Assembly: GCA_033064195.1 (NCBI GenBank) | Contig: JARBJD010000176.1 | Span: 90,300-154,299 of the forward strand | Origin: Blattamonas nauphoetae | Lineage: Eukaryota; Preaxostyla; Oxymonadida | DNA: 64,000 bases | Reading direction: 5' to 3' | The notes under the pieces: model-generated | What the model was told of the DNA's origin: nothing | The model's database searches: none | The model's input: only the letters and a program-made list of their open reading frames with translations | Shown here: positions 1 to 10,551 of the stretch, piece after piece | How positions within the stretch are numbered: the first letter of the stretch is position 1 | Layout of the letters: each line of letters opens with the position of its first letter | Translations under genes and position numbers: made by a program

Positions 1-2
1 CA

Positions 3-752
3 GACGCCGAGCAGTTCGAGCAGCCTCTCTTCAAAGACGGGATGCAGTCGCACATTCCGACAGTCAGCCAAGTCATCTCAATCAACCACTTCGTCTCTCT
101 CCCCCTTCCTCCCCACTTCAACATCCTCCCTCCTGCCGTCACCCCCACACTCACATCGCTGCCCTCTCTCGGCCCGCCCATCTGGCTCGCCTCAGCTGTC
201 TCCCATCCCGAACACGTCTCGGCCAGTGTGCCATTCCAATTCGAGATCCGACTTGCTGCGATCAGCACACCAGATCGATCAATTCCCCAACGCAAACAAG
301 GCTCCGAGCGGACGTTCGTTTCTGTTCGGGTGACCGTGACTATCGACCACTCCGTGTTTGTCTACGTCGGAATGCGGGCAAGCACTGTCTGGCTCGAACT
401 CGATGCTCCTCCCGTCCTCCTCCGCTCGTCCCTCACTGCTCTCGTCCCCTCTCCCACCATCCCCGCACCTGTCGTTTCCTTTGAGATGCTCGACACGCGT
501 CAGGAAGAGAGCAGCGGTGGCGAGATGGGTGATCCCGTCGAACCCGAAGTGTGGTGCAAAGAAGGATCGATTGTGTCGCCTTTTGGCGGAACAACACTCC
601 GTGTCGCCTCTCCAAGCGAAGGTGTCCTGTCGCTGTTTCCAACGCTCTCCATTCCAGCCAACACTGCTCTTCCTTTCGTCGGAGCTCAGTCTTCGGCAGC
701 TTCATCCTCAACAAAGGGTGGAGGATATTCTGTCACTTTTTCAAAGATTTGA
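3..752 (+). CDS. C-terminal fragment of an unrecognised protein
   Basis: An open frame runs from the left edge of the window to a TGA at 750-752, so the 5' part of the gene lies outside. The visible 249 or so residues are rich in Ser, Pro and Val and alternate short hydrophobic stretches with Pro/Ser linkers. This looks like a beta-rich or Ig-like region and not a helical one. I do not recognise a family. A C-terminal piece of a large trafficking-complex or adaptor subunit would fit this composition, but that is only a guess. Codon use matches the neighbouring host genes. There is an internal ATG at 42, but the frame is open upstream of it, so 42 is probably not the start. Confidence 0.6.
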   Translation, partial: DAEQFEQPLFKDGMQSHIPTVSQVISINHFVSLPLPPHFNILPPAVTPTLTSLPSLGPPIWLASAVSHPEHVSASVPFQFEIRLAAISTPDRSIPQRKQGSERTFVSVRVTVTIDHSVFVYVGMRASTVWLELDAPPVLLRSSLTALVPSPTIPAPVVSFEMLDTRQEESSGGEMGDPVEPEVWCKEGSIVSPFGGTTLRVASPSEGVLSLFPTLSIPANTALPFVGAQSSAASSSTKGGGYSVTFSKI

Positions 753-1738
753 TTCGCATTTCAGATGTTCTTTTTTCGCTTTGTGAAAACCATCAAACTC
801 GATCAACTTCCCATAGAGAATCATTTTCTCGAGTTTCAAACACAGTTCGTACATGAATGTCAAATCAACAGGAAACTCAGTTCCAAACAAGTAAAATTGT
901 CTGTTTCTCTCAATTCTTATTCAAATTGATCATGTCCATCGATTCTGACCAATTTCTTTCACTTCAATCAGAAATCAATCCTTCCTCTCCAAGTCGTTCT
1001 CCATTATGACTTTATTTGCGGATTCATCTACATGCTGGTACAAGTAGTCACAATGATCGTTAAATGTTTCCTATTCTTTTCTCGTGAATCCATCCCTCTG
1101 ACATTCTTCCAATAAAATCAAGTGTTAATATTTTACGGCGACCCTCTTCAACTGTGGCTAGAGTTCTTTGGAATATGCATCTTTTACCCAATTGTTCATC
1201 TGGTCCGGATTAGGACAGGTAGGCCATTCTCTCTTGTTCAAGACCTAACACTCAGGACAAAAAGGAAATCGCTATGAAAAAGTCTTTTCAATGTTCTTAT
1301 TTTTGCTCTTCTCACTGATAATGGCTGCGTGGCACGTCTATCTCTCGTTCTTCCAGTTCATCGCGTTTGACTCTCTCTTTCTCATCATTTTCTTCGTTAT
1401 AGTCTTAGATTTGAAACAGTGATCAACTGCATCATGATTATCTTCATTCTTGTGGAATTTGTTATCGGATTCTATGCATTCTTGAAGTTTTGTTGCCAGT
1501 GAGTTTTTGTTGGTCTCTTCATTGTGGAACATTTCAAACAACCTTTCTTTGTTTTCTTCTCTTCATGTTTGACTATTTATGGTGTTCAACAACATATGAA
1601 GGAGAACTCTTGCGAAAGTTCGGAATTGATTGATCAACCCATACGTTGCTTTCTTGATTTACCTTCCTATTTTCCTCCTGGCCCTTGCATTGCCATTCAA
1701 CTTCTTCTTTACCTTCGCATTCCTTCTTGACAATTTGA
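753..1738. other. Intergenic region without a convincing gene
   Basis: About 1 kb between the first fragment and the GSK3 gene. Only short overlapping frames of low complexity are present on both strands, and none shows a recognisable domain. It should contain the 3' end of the upstream transcript and the GSK3 promoter. I see no RNA gene or repeat here. Confidence 0.5.
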
Positions 1739-3901
1739 ATGAAAACATCATCTCGTCTCCGTACCTTGACTATCCAACCACCTGTTCGTGAGAATCGGAT
1801 TGACAACCCTCTCACTCCGAACCCAAATCTCACTCCTAATGGCTTTCAAAAATCCAAAAATTCTGTTCAAGCCTTGTCTGATGCTCTATACACCTGTGGT
1901 ATCCCCAATATTTCCATTTCACCAAAACTCGATCATTCACATTATCATATCTCTCTCACGTAGACGAATGTGACTTACCATATTCCTTGCCAACAACTCC
2001 AGTTCCATTTGAATCACTTGAACCGGTTGGTCAAGGAACCTTTGGCACCGTCTTTGTTGGCACATTCCCTCCACAACACAACATCCAGGGAATTCCAACT
2101 GATCGAGTCGCCGTCAAGCGTGTAGTGATTGATCCGACATTCAAGGTCTGCCATTCGTTTTTTCTTCCTCCTTCCACAGAATCGCGAACTTCAGATGATG
2201 AAGGTTATCGATCATCCAAATTGTGTCAAGATGCACCGTTATTTTTATGAACGTTCTAATGTCTGCTATTATCTCCTTCTTTATCTTCTTTTCGTCTCCC
2301 GCCACTGTATTCATTACTGTAGCATGGAAAATCAGTCCTTAACGTACTGATGGAATATCTCCCAGAATCACTCTTTGCTGCAATCCGCCATCAGACCAAA
2401 CAACAAAAGAAAATCAATTCGCATCTACTTGTTTGCACTACTCTCTTATCATCTTTTCCAATCGTTCGCCGACCTTTCTTCTGGGATCCACCATTATCAC
2501 AGACACTCTTCACCTATCAGATGCTACGCGGAACAGCATACCTGCATGGTCTTGGAATCGTCCATCGAGATATCAAACCACGTATGCGTTGTTCTTATGT
2601 CAAAAATGACTGAACACATCATTCTCTCTCATTTTGTCGCTTATCTCGTTTTCTCTCCTTGTGCATTCATCCCCTGTCTTCCACTATCATTTCCTGTTCG
2701 ATCCTTCAGAGAATATTCTTGTTAATGTCAAGACAGGCGTTCTCAAAGTCTGTGACTTCGGATCAGCAAAAGTGATCCGCCCTGGAGATTCGTCAGTCTC
2801 TTACATTTGCAGCAGGTTCTACCGCGCACCGGAACTTCTGGTGGGAGCCGAAAAGTACAACGAAAAGATTGGTGTGTTCTTGTTTCTTCTCACGGTCTCT
2901 AATTTTGTCCACATTGATGCTGCTGAATCTCTCCGTTGATTTGCCTTTCAGATGTGTGGTCGCTTGCATGTGTCGTCTGCGAGATGCTGCTTGGCCGACC
3001 ACTCTTCATGGGTGATGACAACGACGAACAATTCTTCAAAATAGTTCGCTGCTTTGGTCTCCCCACTCCTTCCCAATTCAAATCAATGCTCCACAGCGAC
3101 GATCTGAGTGACCTTTCGCATCTCTTTGCTTCACCCTCTCTTCAGAAAGGAGTCGGGCTGGCTTCGCTTCTCCCAAGCGATATCGACAGCAATCTGCTAG
3201 ACCTTCTTCAGAAGATGATGGAATACGATCCTGCAAAGCGCATTGGCGCTTTTGACGCTCTTTTTCACCCTTTCTTCTCACATTTGTCTGACATCCAATC
3301 ACCCATCAACGAATCCCACACCCCACCCTCCAACCGTCCCACGCCTGCCCTTTTCAATTTCACTCCTGAGGAAATCGAAATGTACGGGGACAAGTGCACC
3401 AAGCTGTGGTCTGCCCATCAGACGTCGTGCATGTCTCCCGCCACACCCGCTTCTCAGAACACTCTTTCCTCCGCTTCATTCAACATTTGCACCCCAACTG
3501 ATCCGGCGTACCCGCTGTCGCCTGCCTTTCTTCACTCCACCGACGAGAAAGGGAACGAGGAACGAACATCCCCCAAGCGCCCCCAGCGGTTGAACAGCGT
3601 TCGGACTGCAAACCACCGATCTGCCAGTTCGGCGTTGACTATTTCAGACAACCATCCTGTCCCCGCTCCTCCTCCCTGCTCTCCGATGGGACCACTCACT
3701 CAGCAACGCCAGCCCCTCCAAGCAAAGAACACTCGTCTCACTGCTTCACGTGGCGTTACACGAACAGCAACGGGCACGGATAAAACAGCGTCGTCGAGAT
3801 TCACTGCTGTCCAGCCAAAGCGAAGCATCGTCACTGTCGGACAAACGAAAAAGAAAACAGTGACAAGAGCAATGACTGTGCTACCTTCGACAAAGAAGTA
3901 G
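1739..3901 (+). CDS. GSK3: Glycogen synthase kinase 3 family Ser/Thr kinase, seven exons
   Basis: A CMGC-group protein kinase of the GSK3 family, which phosphorylates primed Ser/Thr substrates in signalling. The frame joins across six GT-AG introns: 1899-1963, 2146-2179 (34 nt), 2261-2322, 2431-2502, 2582-2709 and 2872-2951. Visible motifs in order are the glycine loop GQGTFGTVF, the lysine motif VAVKR, the GSK3-typical FKNRELQ stretch, the catalytic loop HRDIKPQN, DFGSAK, and the activation segment SYICSRFYRAPEL with the regulatory Tyr. An alphaF segment beginning DVWSLAC follows. The exon joins restore these motifs exactly, which is why I trust them. After the kinase core comes a Pro/Ser/Thr-rich tail of roughly 200 residues that GSK3 enzymes usually lack. 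The start at 1739 gives a short, probably disordered N-terminus; the exon 1 join is the least certain. Confidence 0.9.
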
Positions 3902-4067
3902 ACATGTCTGTTCATACTCTGTATTTGGACTATTTTTCTGTATTTCCATGGTTCCTTCAGATCATTTAACTTTCTTTGTTGCCATCCTACCCGTTCCAAT
4001 TTCTTTGCCACCCTATTCTTGAGGATTCGGTTCTTTTGTGATTGCATTTTTCCCAAACATCAAGTGA

Positions 4068-7000
4068 ATGCATTTCAAAACAACTGAGATAGATTCCACA
4101 CAAATACGAAGAATGAGTCGATCAAACATTCCAGGATCGACATTCGACATCAAAATGCGTCCTCATATGTTTATTTCTATCCCCCTCATCGTTTCCCTCT
4201 TCTGTTTGACGTTTTGCGCTGATCCAATCCCTGAAACAAATTTGTTGAACCTGAAACCGATTCTTGAAGAATTGACTGAAGCTCGAACCTCAAACATCGG
4301 ACACAGGAACGAACCTATTCATCTCCACGGACAATACCATCTCTTTGAATATGTTGTGCGATCAGTCAACATGTCAATTGTTGGGGCTCAATCGACATCA
4401 ATCGTTTGGAACAAAGCTGAGGACAGCCAAGACATTTCGAACACTGAACCGTCATCGATGCTGATTGTAACAAACAGCACAGTTGGACTGTCATCACTTC
4501 GATTGATATGCCATGGAGACCACAGTTCTGTTGCGACAATCATCCAATCATCGTTGTCCGTCTCAAACTGCGAGATTAACCCAGCTTCAAACAGCAGTCC
4601 GTTTTTATCAACGTGTACACCCGCAGATACCTCGATGTTGTCAATTTTCAACACACAAGTGAACTGGAAACAAGCGACATCTCTCCCACTTGTTGGAACC
4701 ATTCCACACAATCACAAGTCGCTGGTCTCTGAGTCGTCGGAAAACAACATCTTTCTCAGCGACACATCTCCGTCAACGGGTGTTCTGTCGATCGTTGGGA
4801 GTGGACTCTCGTTTTCGAATACCGCATTGCCTCTCGCAACTGGCCCGCTGTTCGATTTTGGGTTGAACGAAAACAACACCCAGCAATCACTGTTGGCAGC
4901 ATCTGTTTCTTTGACGACTTCAGTGATGACAAACGTGACGAGTCGCCGTCGCTTCATCCGCGACACTCTCCGCTTCCCTCTCGCCTCGCAAAGATTGATT
5001 TCTTTGTCAATCTCGGAATGCACGAACCATCTTTATGGTTGTGGATGCTTGGACATGAATTTGGGGAGTGCTCTTTGTTGTCAGAATTCGTCGTTCTCGA
5101 AATGCAAAGCCGACGCTGAACCGACCGAAGGCCCTCCCACCGTGTATCTCCAACACAGGACGACCATGTTTGATCAAAATGTATATCCAGCGTACACTCA
5201 GTTCGACTCTTGCACCTTCCGAGACATGAGCGGGTACCAAGGAGGGGCGATCGCCAACTTTAAAGCTGGAACCTCTCTCAGCGTCACCAAATGCTCCTTC
5301 GTTCGTTGCTCTGCCGAAACTCACGGAGGAAGCGTCTATTTCTATCCCTCTACCCCAACAATAGCTGTCGCTGTGTCACACTGTTCATTTATGTCAGGAA
5401 GCACGTTACGGCAAGGCGGAGCAATTCAGCTCTCAAATTGCGTCGAGGCATCAATCACAGATTGCGTGTTTTATGATCTCCACGCAGGAGTCTATGGAGG
5501 AGGATTGATGCTGTATGGTTGTAACTACCAGAACCCTGTTTCGAACTGTCTTTTCCAGAAATGCAGCAAGGACTCGAGTACAGGATCGGGAGGAGCAGTG
5601 CACTCCTATCTCAGTGCGTTTACGTACACCTCCCTCCGCTTCAGAGAGAACCGTGCCAGCACTCTTGACAGGGGACATGACGTCTCTGCTCAGATGAACG
5701 CAGCAACTCATTCTTTCTCGTCGTTCACTGACTGCGACACTGATCAAGAAATAATTAGGATTTACTTCATTGATTACAGCATCACTCCAAACTTGGAGAC
5801 TGCATCTAATTCTTTGACAGTTTCGTCAGTGAGCTGTGTCGTAAGCTCGGACAACAGGACGGCAAAATCAGCATTGACGGTTGATCAGCCGATCAGCGGA
5901 ACTGTTTTGATGCTGGTGGACAACACGAATGGGTACGAAATGCCGAACGACGACGAATCTCCTCCTCCAATCAACAGAATGATCTCGTTCGCTTTCTCTT
6001 CTGATTCAACATCGACAGAATCCGACCTCTCTTTTGGAGAATGGGAACTGCTGCAATTCGAATCGAACTATTCGCTCGTCGCTTTTGGATGGAAGGACTC
6101 AATCGTGGACACAAACAGTGTTGTCCTCACGACCCCAAATCCACCTCGAATCGTGCGAGCGATGTGTGAAGGCGGTGACTCCGAGTTTGATGCATTTGTC
6201 TCGCTGAAAGCGCGGACGCTTGCGACAGGATCGTACAAAGCGTCAGTGAAAAACATCCCGGGTTTCTGGATTTTTGTTGATTTTGTGAACAACCCATCCG
6301 GAGGCAATATCTTCTCGACGAAATTTGGACTGAAGCTGCAAGGTGACGATGCGTTTCTCGATTTCGGAATGACATATGAGATCGATGAGGTGATCGAAAT
6401 ACTCTCGGGCGAGTCTCTCATCCTCGATCCTCCTCGCCGCTTCTTCACCACTCCGAGCCGTCCAACATTGAAAAGTGTGGGCACGATCTCATTTTCTGAC
6501 TCGAAGAAAGACACAATCACCGTCAAACTGGTTGGTGAGAACCTCTTCGCCAACCCGTACACACTGACCGTCTCTGATGGGTCAAGCACATCGACAGTGA
6601 CAGCTGTCTTCGATGCAGATGGTGTGGATGGAGCGGTGACAGCTGTTCTTTACTCGATGGATGGAAGCAAGACAGTTGAGTTGGCATTTGGGACGACATA
6701 CACGATCACCGGTTTCACATGTCCAGGCAGTGCTCAGCCAATACTCACTCCAAATCTTCAAATCGTTGTTCCGGCTGAACCAGCACGTGTGGAAAAGATC
6801 GTTTCAACCAAACTGATCAGTGGCCAGACTCAATTTGAAGTCACATTCCAGGCCCGAGCCGTTCCCTCAACAATCACGTCTGTCGCAATCAAAGATGAAG
6901 ATCCGTCGGTCTTCGTCTCCGCCACTCGGTTGTCGGACACTTCGTTCTCGGCACTCTTCCATGTGGCTGAGACCGCGTCACAGCATTCGTTGGCTTTCAG

Positions 7001-9518
7001 TGAGACGTATTCGATTGCTTCTGTGTCAAACGGAGTCGACTTCGTCCTGAACACTGCTTTTTCTTTCACAGTTCCTTCGAATGCTCGCCTCACTGAAATC
7101 GGCACCACATTCTCGAACGACGTGAACACAGGGCTGACTTTTACTCTTCAAGTTGAAGGATCGATTCACGATTCGACATACAAACTGACTCTGTCCGACA
7201 ACACCGAAGTGGAAGTGGAATGCTCGTTGTCAACCCTCGCTTGCAGCTCAATAGCCCCGATCCGTGTTGGATGGGAAACAGGCTTCCAATACAAGAAAGA
7301 TTACACACTCTCAAAGATGGTGGAAGTCGGAGGGACATCTCAACGCGTCGATCTCGACGAGAACACATTCACGACAGACGCCAAGCCAACACAACCCGTG
7401 TTTCATGTGGACGAGTCAGGTGATCTGAGTGACTTCTGTGGAGATGATGGGGACGAATGCAAGACAATTGACGAAGCATGGCGAATTGTGAACGGAATTG
7501 GCTTTCCTCGACCGACACTCCTCATCATGGACTCTACCACACTGGACTCGCCGATTGCTGTGACGGAAGGGATGCGTGTGATTGTGACGAATGGCACCTT
7601 GATCGAACCGAAACTGTACGTTGCCTCGCACGATCTGAGTGGAAGCGAGTTGGGCATGATTGTTGTGGACTCAGCCTTTCTCGAGTTGAAGAACGTGGAT
7701 GTACACATCTTGTCAGCTTCGCCGGCGTTTGTTGTGATTCATGGAACGAACTCTGAGCTCGTGTTTCACGAAGGACTGTTTGCTGGTCCACTCGCTGGAA
7801 TGACGAGGAACGAGGATTCGGATGGAGTTTGCAGCTGGTCGTCGGGAGCTCTCCAACTGATGAACTGCGAAACGCACCTCAGGACCACTCAGTTGTACCA
7901 ACTGTCTCAAGGAGCGATCAACATGAAGAATGGATCGCTTGAGATCCTCACATCGTCATTCGTTTCCAACTCAGCCTCGTCCTCCTCGTTTCCGTCATCT
8001 CGTCGCAACATCCACTGCTCGAACAAAGGAACAGTGACAATTGGAAGTCTGAATGGAGGAGATGGATTCCAAGGATCGTCGCTGTGGGCGTCGATGGAAG
8101 ACTGTGTGATGAATGGAGATGCAGCGCAACCCGACTCGCCACTTTTCGTTCCTCAGCTGGACAAGGAACGATCGAAGAGTGTGTTTGACACATCCACCAA
8201 ACAGTACACAGTGAGCATCGTTGGATCTCGACTGATTCCGTGTGGATTGTTCTTGGAAGTGTTTGAATTCACGTCGGAAAGCAACGCTGATGGCAACAGT
8301 ATGGAAATCGAACTGAACCACACATCGTCTGACACTGTGGTGACTGTCGTTATCGACCAAGAAAAGATCACCACATTGGATCAGAAATACGAACTTCGGT
8401 GCAGACTGAAGTTTGGGAAGAATCTGCGAACGACAGACTGGTTCACATTCTCGGCTGCGCACATCGACGATCCTGAGCCAACAGACCCTGAACCAACCGA
8501 GCCTGAACCGACGAAACCGAAGTTCAGCCAAACACCGCTCGGAAAAGCACTTTCGTGGATCCTTCCACTTGTCATCAGCGTTGTGCTCCTCCTCATCATC
8601 CTCCTCGTCATCTTCCTCGTCTGGCGAAGAAAACGACAGCCAAAACAGCAAGACAAGGCTGAAATGGCGGAAGAACAGGAAACTGATGAGTACTTGGCGA
8701 AGGGAGATGTTGTAGACATTGGACTGAGTGAAACCCAAAACATCGTTGCTGTGAATCAGCACAAAGGAGAGACAACGAACAATGAGCCCAAATCCAATCT
8801 CCCTTCGACAAGAAACGATGATTGTGTGGAAGTTCTTCGCATCACTGACGACATTAGCCAGAAGGACATTGTGGAGACGAAATTCATCGCTACGAAAGAA
8901 ACACTCTTCCACCGACTCCACGAAGCCCAGAATCCGAAACCGATCGAGACCGAGAAGATCCAGAAGGCACTAACGGAACAACTGCTGCGTCTGATGCAGA
9001 AGATGCCGACAGCACAAGTTTTTCAGAATCTGAACCCGCACTGGGTGATCATTGAGAATGATACCGAAGTACATTTCAAACTGGTCGATAACCAGACAAG
9101 GAATCAATCGCTTGGCAACCAAATGAACTACGCAAATGGAGGCGATTCTCAGCGATGGAATCCACCAGAAGAAAGCGAGGAGAAAAACGAATCTGAACAG
9201 AAATCGACAAACAACAAAGAGGCAGGACTGGTTTTTCGGCTCGGAATCCTCTTGTGGGAAATCGAGACGGGACAGGTGCCATACCGTGAACACGATGGCC
9301 TCAATGCTCACCGCCAGATTGTGTTGGGAGTTGGTCTGAAGATGAATGCAGTTGAGAACGAGGCACTTCGCGACCTGATTGAGGATTGCATGCAAATCGA
9401 GCCGAAGAACAGACCGACATTACAGAAAGTGAAAGATCGACTCTTCAAATGCTTCTCGCCATCTGGATCCGAGCCAACTCTCGCCCAACAAAACAACAAA
9501 GCAGAATCGAACCAATAG
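4068..9518 (+). CDS. Giant beta-helix surface receptor with degenerate kinase-like C-lobe
   Basis: A single uninterrupted 1,816-codon frame ending in TAG. The ATG at 4155 (residue 30) is the better start because a classic signal peptide (hydrophobic FISIPLIVSLFCLTF) follows it directly. Residues of about 60-560 and 1150-1450 carry short Cys/Gly/Ser-rich repeats typical of pectin-lyase-like parallel beta-helices. About residues 690-1150 are IPT/Ig-like modules with recurring 'TLTVSDG/TLSDN' strands. A Thr-Glu-Pro stalk leads to one transmembrane helix (about residues 1490-1515) and a basic stop-transfer. The cytoplasmic tail ends in a tyrosine-kinase-like C-lobe (GILLWEIETGQVPY, then NRPTLQKVKDRL). 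The catalytic loop position reads NLNPHWVIIEN with no HRD Asp, and no N-lobe is seen, so it is probably a pseudokinase. Likely a surface adhesion or sensing protein. Confidence 0.8.
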   Translation: MHFKTTEIDSTQIRRMSRSNIPGSTFDIKMRPHMFISIPLIVSLFCLTFCADPIPETNLLNLKPILEELTEARTSNIGHRNEPIHLHGQYHLFEYVVRSVNMSIVGAQSTSIVWNKAEDSQDISNTEPSSMLIVTNSTVGLSSLRLICHGDHSSVATIIQSSLSVSNCEINPASNSSPFLSTCTPADTSMLSIFNTQVNWKQATSLPLVGTIPHNHKSLVSESSENNIFLSDTSPSTGVLSIVGSGLSFSNTALPLATGPLFDFGLNENNTQQSLLAASVSLTTSVMTNVTSRRRFIRDTLRFPLASQRLISLSISECTNHLYGCGCLDMNLGSALCCQNSSFSKCKADAEPTEGPPTVYLQHRTTMFDQNVYPAYTQFDSCTFRDMSGYQGGAIANFKAGTSLSVTKCSFVRCSAETHGGSVYFYPSTPTIAVAVSHCSFMSGSTLRQGGAIQLSNCVEASITDCVFYDLHAGVYGGGLMLYGCNYQNPVSNCLFQKCSKDSSTGSGGAVHSYLSAFTYTSLRFRENRASTLDRGHDVSAQMNAATHSFSSFTDCDTDQEIIRIYFIDYSITPNLETASNSLTVSSVSCVVSSDNRTAKSALTVDQPISGTVLMLVDNTNGYEMPNDDESPPPINRMISFAFSSDSTSTESDLSFGEWELLQFESNYSLVAFGWKDSIVDTNSVVLTTPNPPRIVRAMCEGGDSEFDAFVSLKARTLATGSYKASVKNIPGFWIFVDFVNNPSGGNIFSTKFGLKLQGDDAFLDFGMTYEIDEVIEILSGESLILDPPRRFFTTPSRPTLKSVGTISFSDSKKDTITVKLVGENLFANPYTLTVSDGSSTSTVTAVFDADGVDGAVTAVLYSMDGSKTVELAFGTTYTITGFTCPGSAQPILTPNLQIVVPAEPARVEKIVSTKLISGQTQFEVTFQARAVPSTITSVAIKDEDPSVFVSATRLSDTSFSALFHVAETASQHSLAFSETYSIASVSNGVDFVLNTAFSFTVPSNARLTEIGTTFSNDVNTGLTFTLQVEGSIHDSTYKLTLSDNTEVEVECSLSTLACSSIAPIRVGWETGFQYKKDYTLSKMVEVGGTSQRVDLDENTFTTDAKPTQPVFHVDESGDLSDFCGDDGDECKTIDEAWRIVNGIGFPRPTLLIMDSTTLDSPIAVTEGMRVIVTNGTLIEPKLYVASHDLSGSELGMIVVDSAFLELKNVDVHILSASPAFVVIHGTNSELVFHEGLFAGPLAGMTRNEDSDGVCSWSSGALQLMNCETHLRTTQLYQLSQGAINMKNGSLEILTSSFVSNSASSSSFPSSRRNIHCSNKGTVTIGSLNGGDGFQGSSLWASMEDCVMNGDAAQPDSPLFVPQLDKERSKSVFDTSTKQYTVSIVGSRLIPCGLFLEVFEFTSESNADGNSMEIELNHTSSDTVVTVVIDQEKITTLDQKYELRCRLKFGKNLRTTDWFTFSAAHIDDPEPTDPEPTEPEPTKPKFSQTPLGKALSWILPLVISVVLLLIILLVIFLVWRRKRQPKQQDKAEMAEEQETDEYLAKGDVVDIGLSETQNIVAVNQHKGETTNNEPKSNLPSTRNDDCVEVLRITDDISQKDIVETKFIATKETLFHRLHEAQNPKPIETEKIQKALTEQLLRLMQKMPTAQVFQNLNPHWVIIENDTEVHFKLVDNQTRNQSLGNQMNYANGGDSQRWNPPEESEEKNESEQKSTNNKEAGLVFRLGILLWEIETGQVPYREHDGLNAHRQIVLGVGLKMNAVENEALRDLIEDCMQIEPKNRPTLQKVKDRLFKCFSPSGSEPTLAQQNNKAESNQ

Positions 9519-10551
9519 CTCGTCGATCATCCCACCTCATTTCACTCATCACACCACATCTCCAAAATCACGTCATCTCACCTGTCTGATTATTCCTTTC
9601 CCCACTCTCACTCCATTTCATCTCCTCTTTCTTCTCATGTCACACTCAGACAGTGAAATCTCATTTCATTTTATTCTGACATTCCACCATTCACCACGCG
9701 ACATTTCTTTATACTCCAACTATCGAATACCACCGCTTCAACAATTCGTGCTGTTGAGTGGTCCAACCTTCTCAGTAGCTCATCCTCCTTTTATCCACAA
9801 CAAACTTTACTATTCCCCGCTTCTTCAAACACTATTGCCTCTTCGCCAGGCTCTCTGTTTGCTTTTGAGTTATGGCTTCTGTTGCAGCTGTGTTGGCCGC
9901 ACTTCGAAGACGAAATGCTTCTTCCTCCACATCGGGTCACCCATTCTTCATTGCTTACACACTGCCTTCACTTCTCACCTCACTTTTCGTCTCACCATCA
10001 CACCTTAAGCACATCTCATCTCAATCTCCAAATTGGTTGCATCTCATCGCGTTCTCGCTCTTCGTCACGACCCCACTTTTTCGTGCTGAACATTTCTGGG
10101 TCCTTTGACTTGATTTCTATTCCAAAGTTTTATACTTCAGACCATTCCTATGAGTTTTTATGTCATTGTGCAAAAAGAGTGAAAATGAGATGTGTCCTGA
10201 CTCTCGACTAATTACGGCAATGAGGCGATATTGCTTCGTTTTCATGCGAGTGTAACTCATCAGGATTGAACGATGCGTCTGGACTACGATTGTCATCGCC
10301 AGACTTCATTGAATTCATTCTCTCTCAACAACAATTTAATCGAGCCGGTTTTTCCATGACTCATCTTATTCTCGCAATTCCATTCACTTGAGCTGTTGAT
10401 GTGATGAATCAATCCACATCTCAGGGAATGACATTGATGATCCGCTCATGGTGGGTTCGATCAATTTCTTGACGAGCTCTTTGAAGAGACTCTCCAGACA
10501 AATCCTAAATTTTCTTTTTCTAGAATCTATACAACTTTCAGTCACTATCTA
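9519..10551. other. Intergenic region of about 1 kb
   Basis: A pyrimidine-rich stretch downstream of the receptor gene and upstream of the superoxide dismutase gene. One small frame (9872-10108) is listed separately as a weak candidate. No RNA gene, repeat array or transposon end is visible. Confidence 0.5.
9872..10108 (+). CDS. Possible small membrane protein (78 aa)
   Basis: An ATG-initiated frame starting MASVAAVLAALRRR. It has an Ala-rich N-terminus, a basic RRR cluster and two moderately hydrophobic stretches (about residues 24-40 and 57-70). Its codon choice resembles host genes more than random frames in the same interval do, but there is no homology I recognise and the surrounding sequence is generally pyrimidine-rich, which produces such hydrophobic frames by chance. 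Listed only as a candidate. Confidence 0.25.
   Translation: MASVAAVLAALRRRNASSSTSGHPFFIAYTLPSLLTSLFVSPSHLKHISSQSPNWLHLIAFSLFVTTPLFRAEHFWVL

Noticed and set aside
7995-8921. A 308-codon antisense frame opposite the beta-helix receptor
   Set aside because: Shadow of the real plus-strand gene; no domain and Phe/Arg-rich antisense composition.
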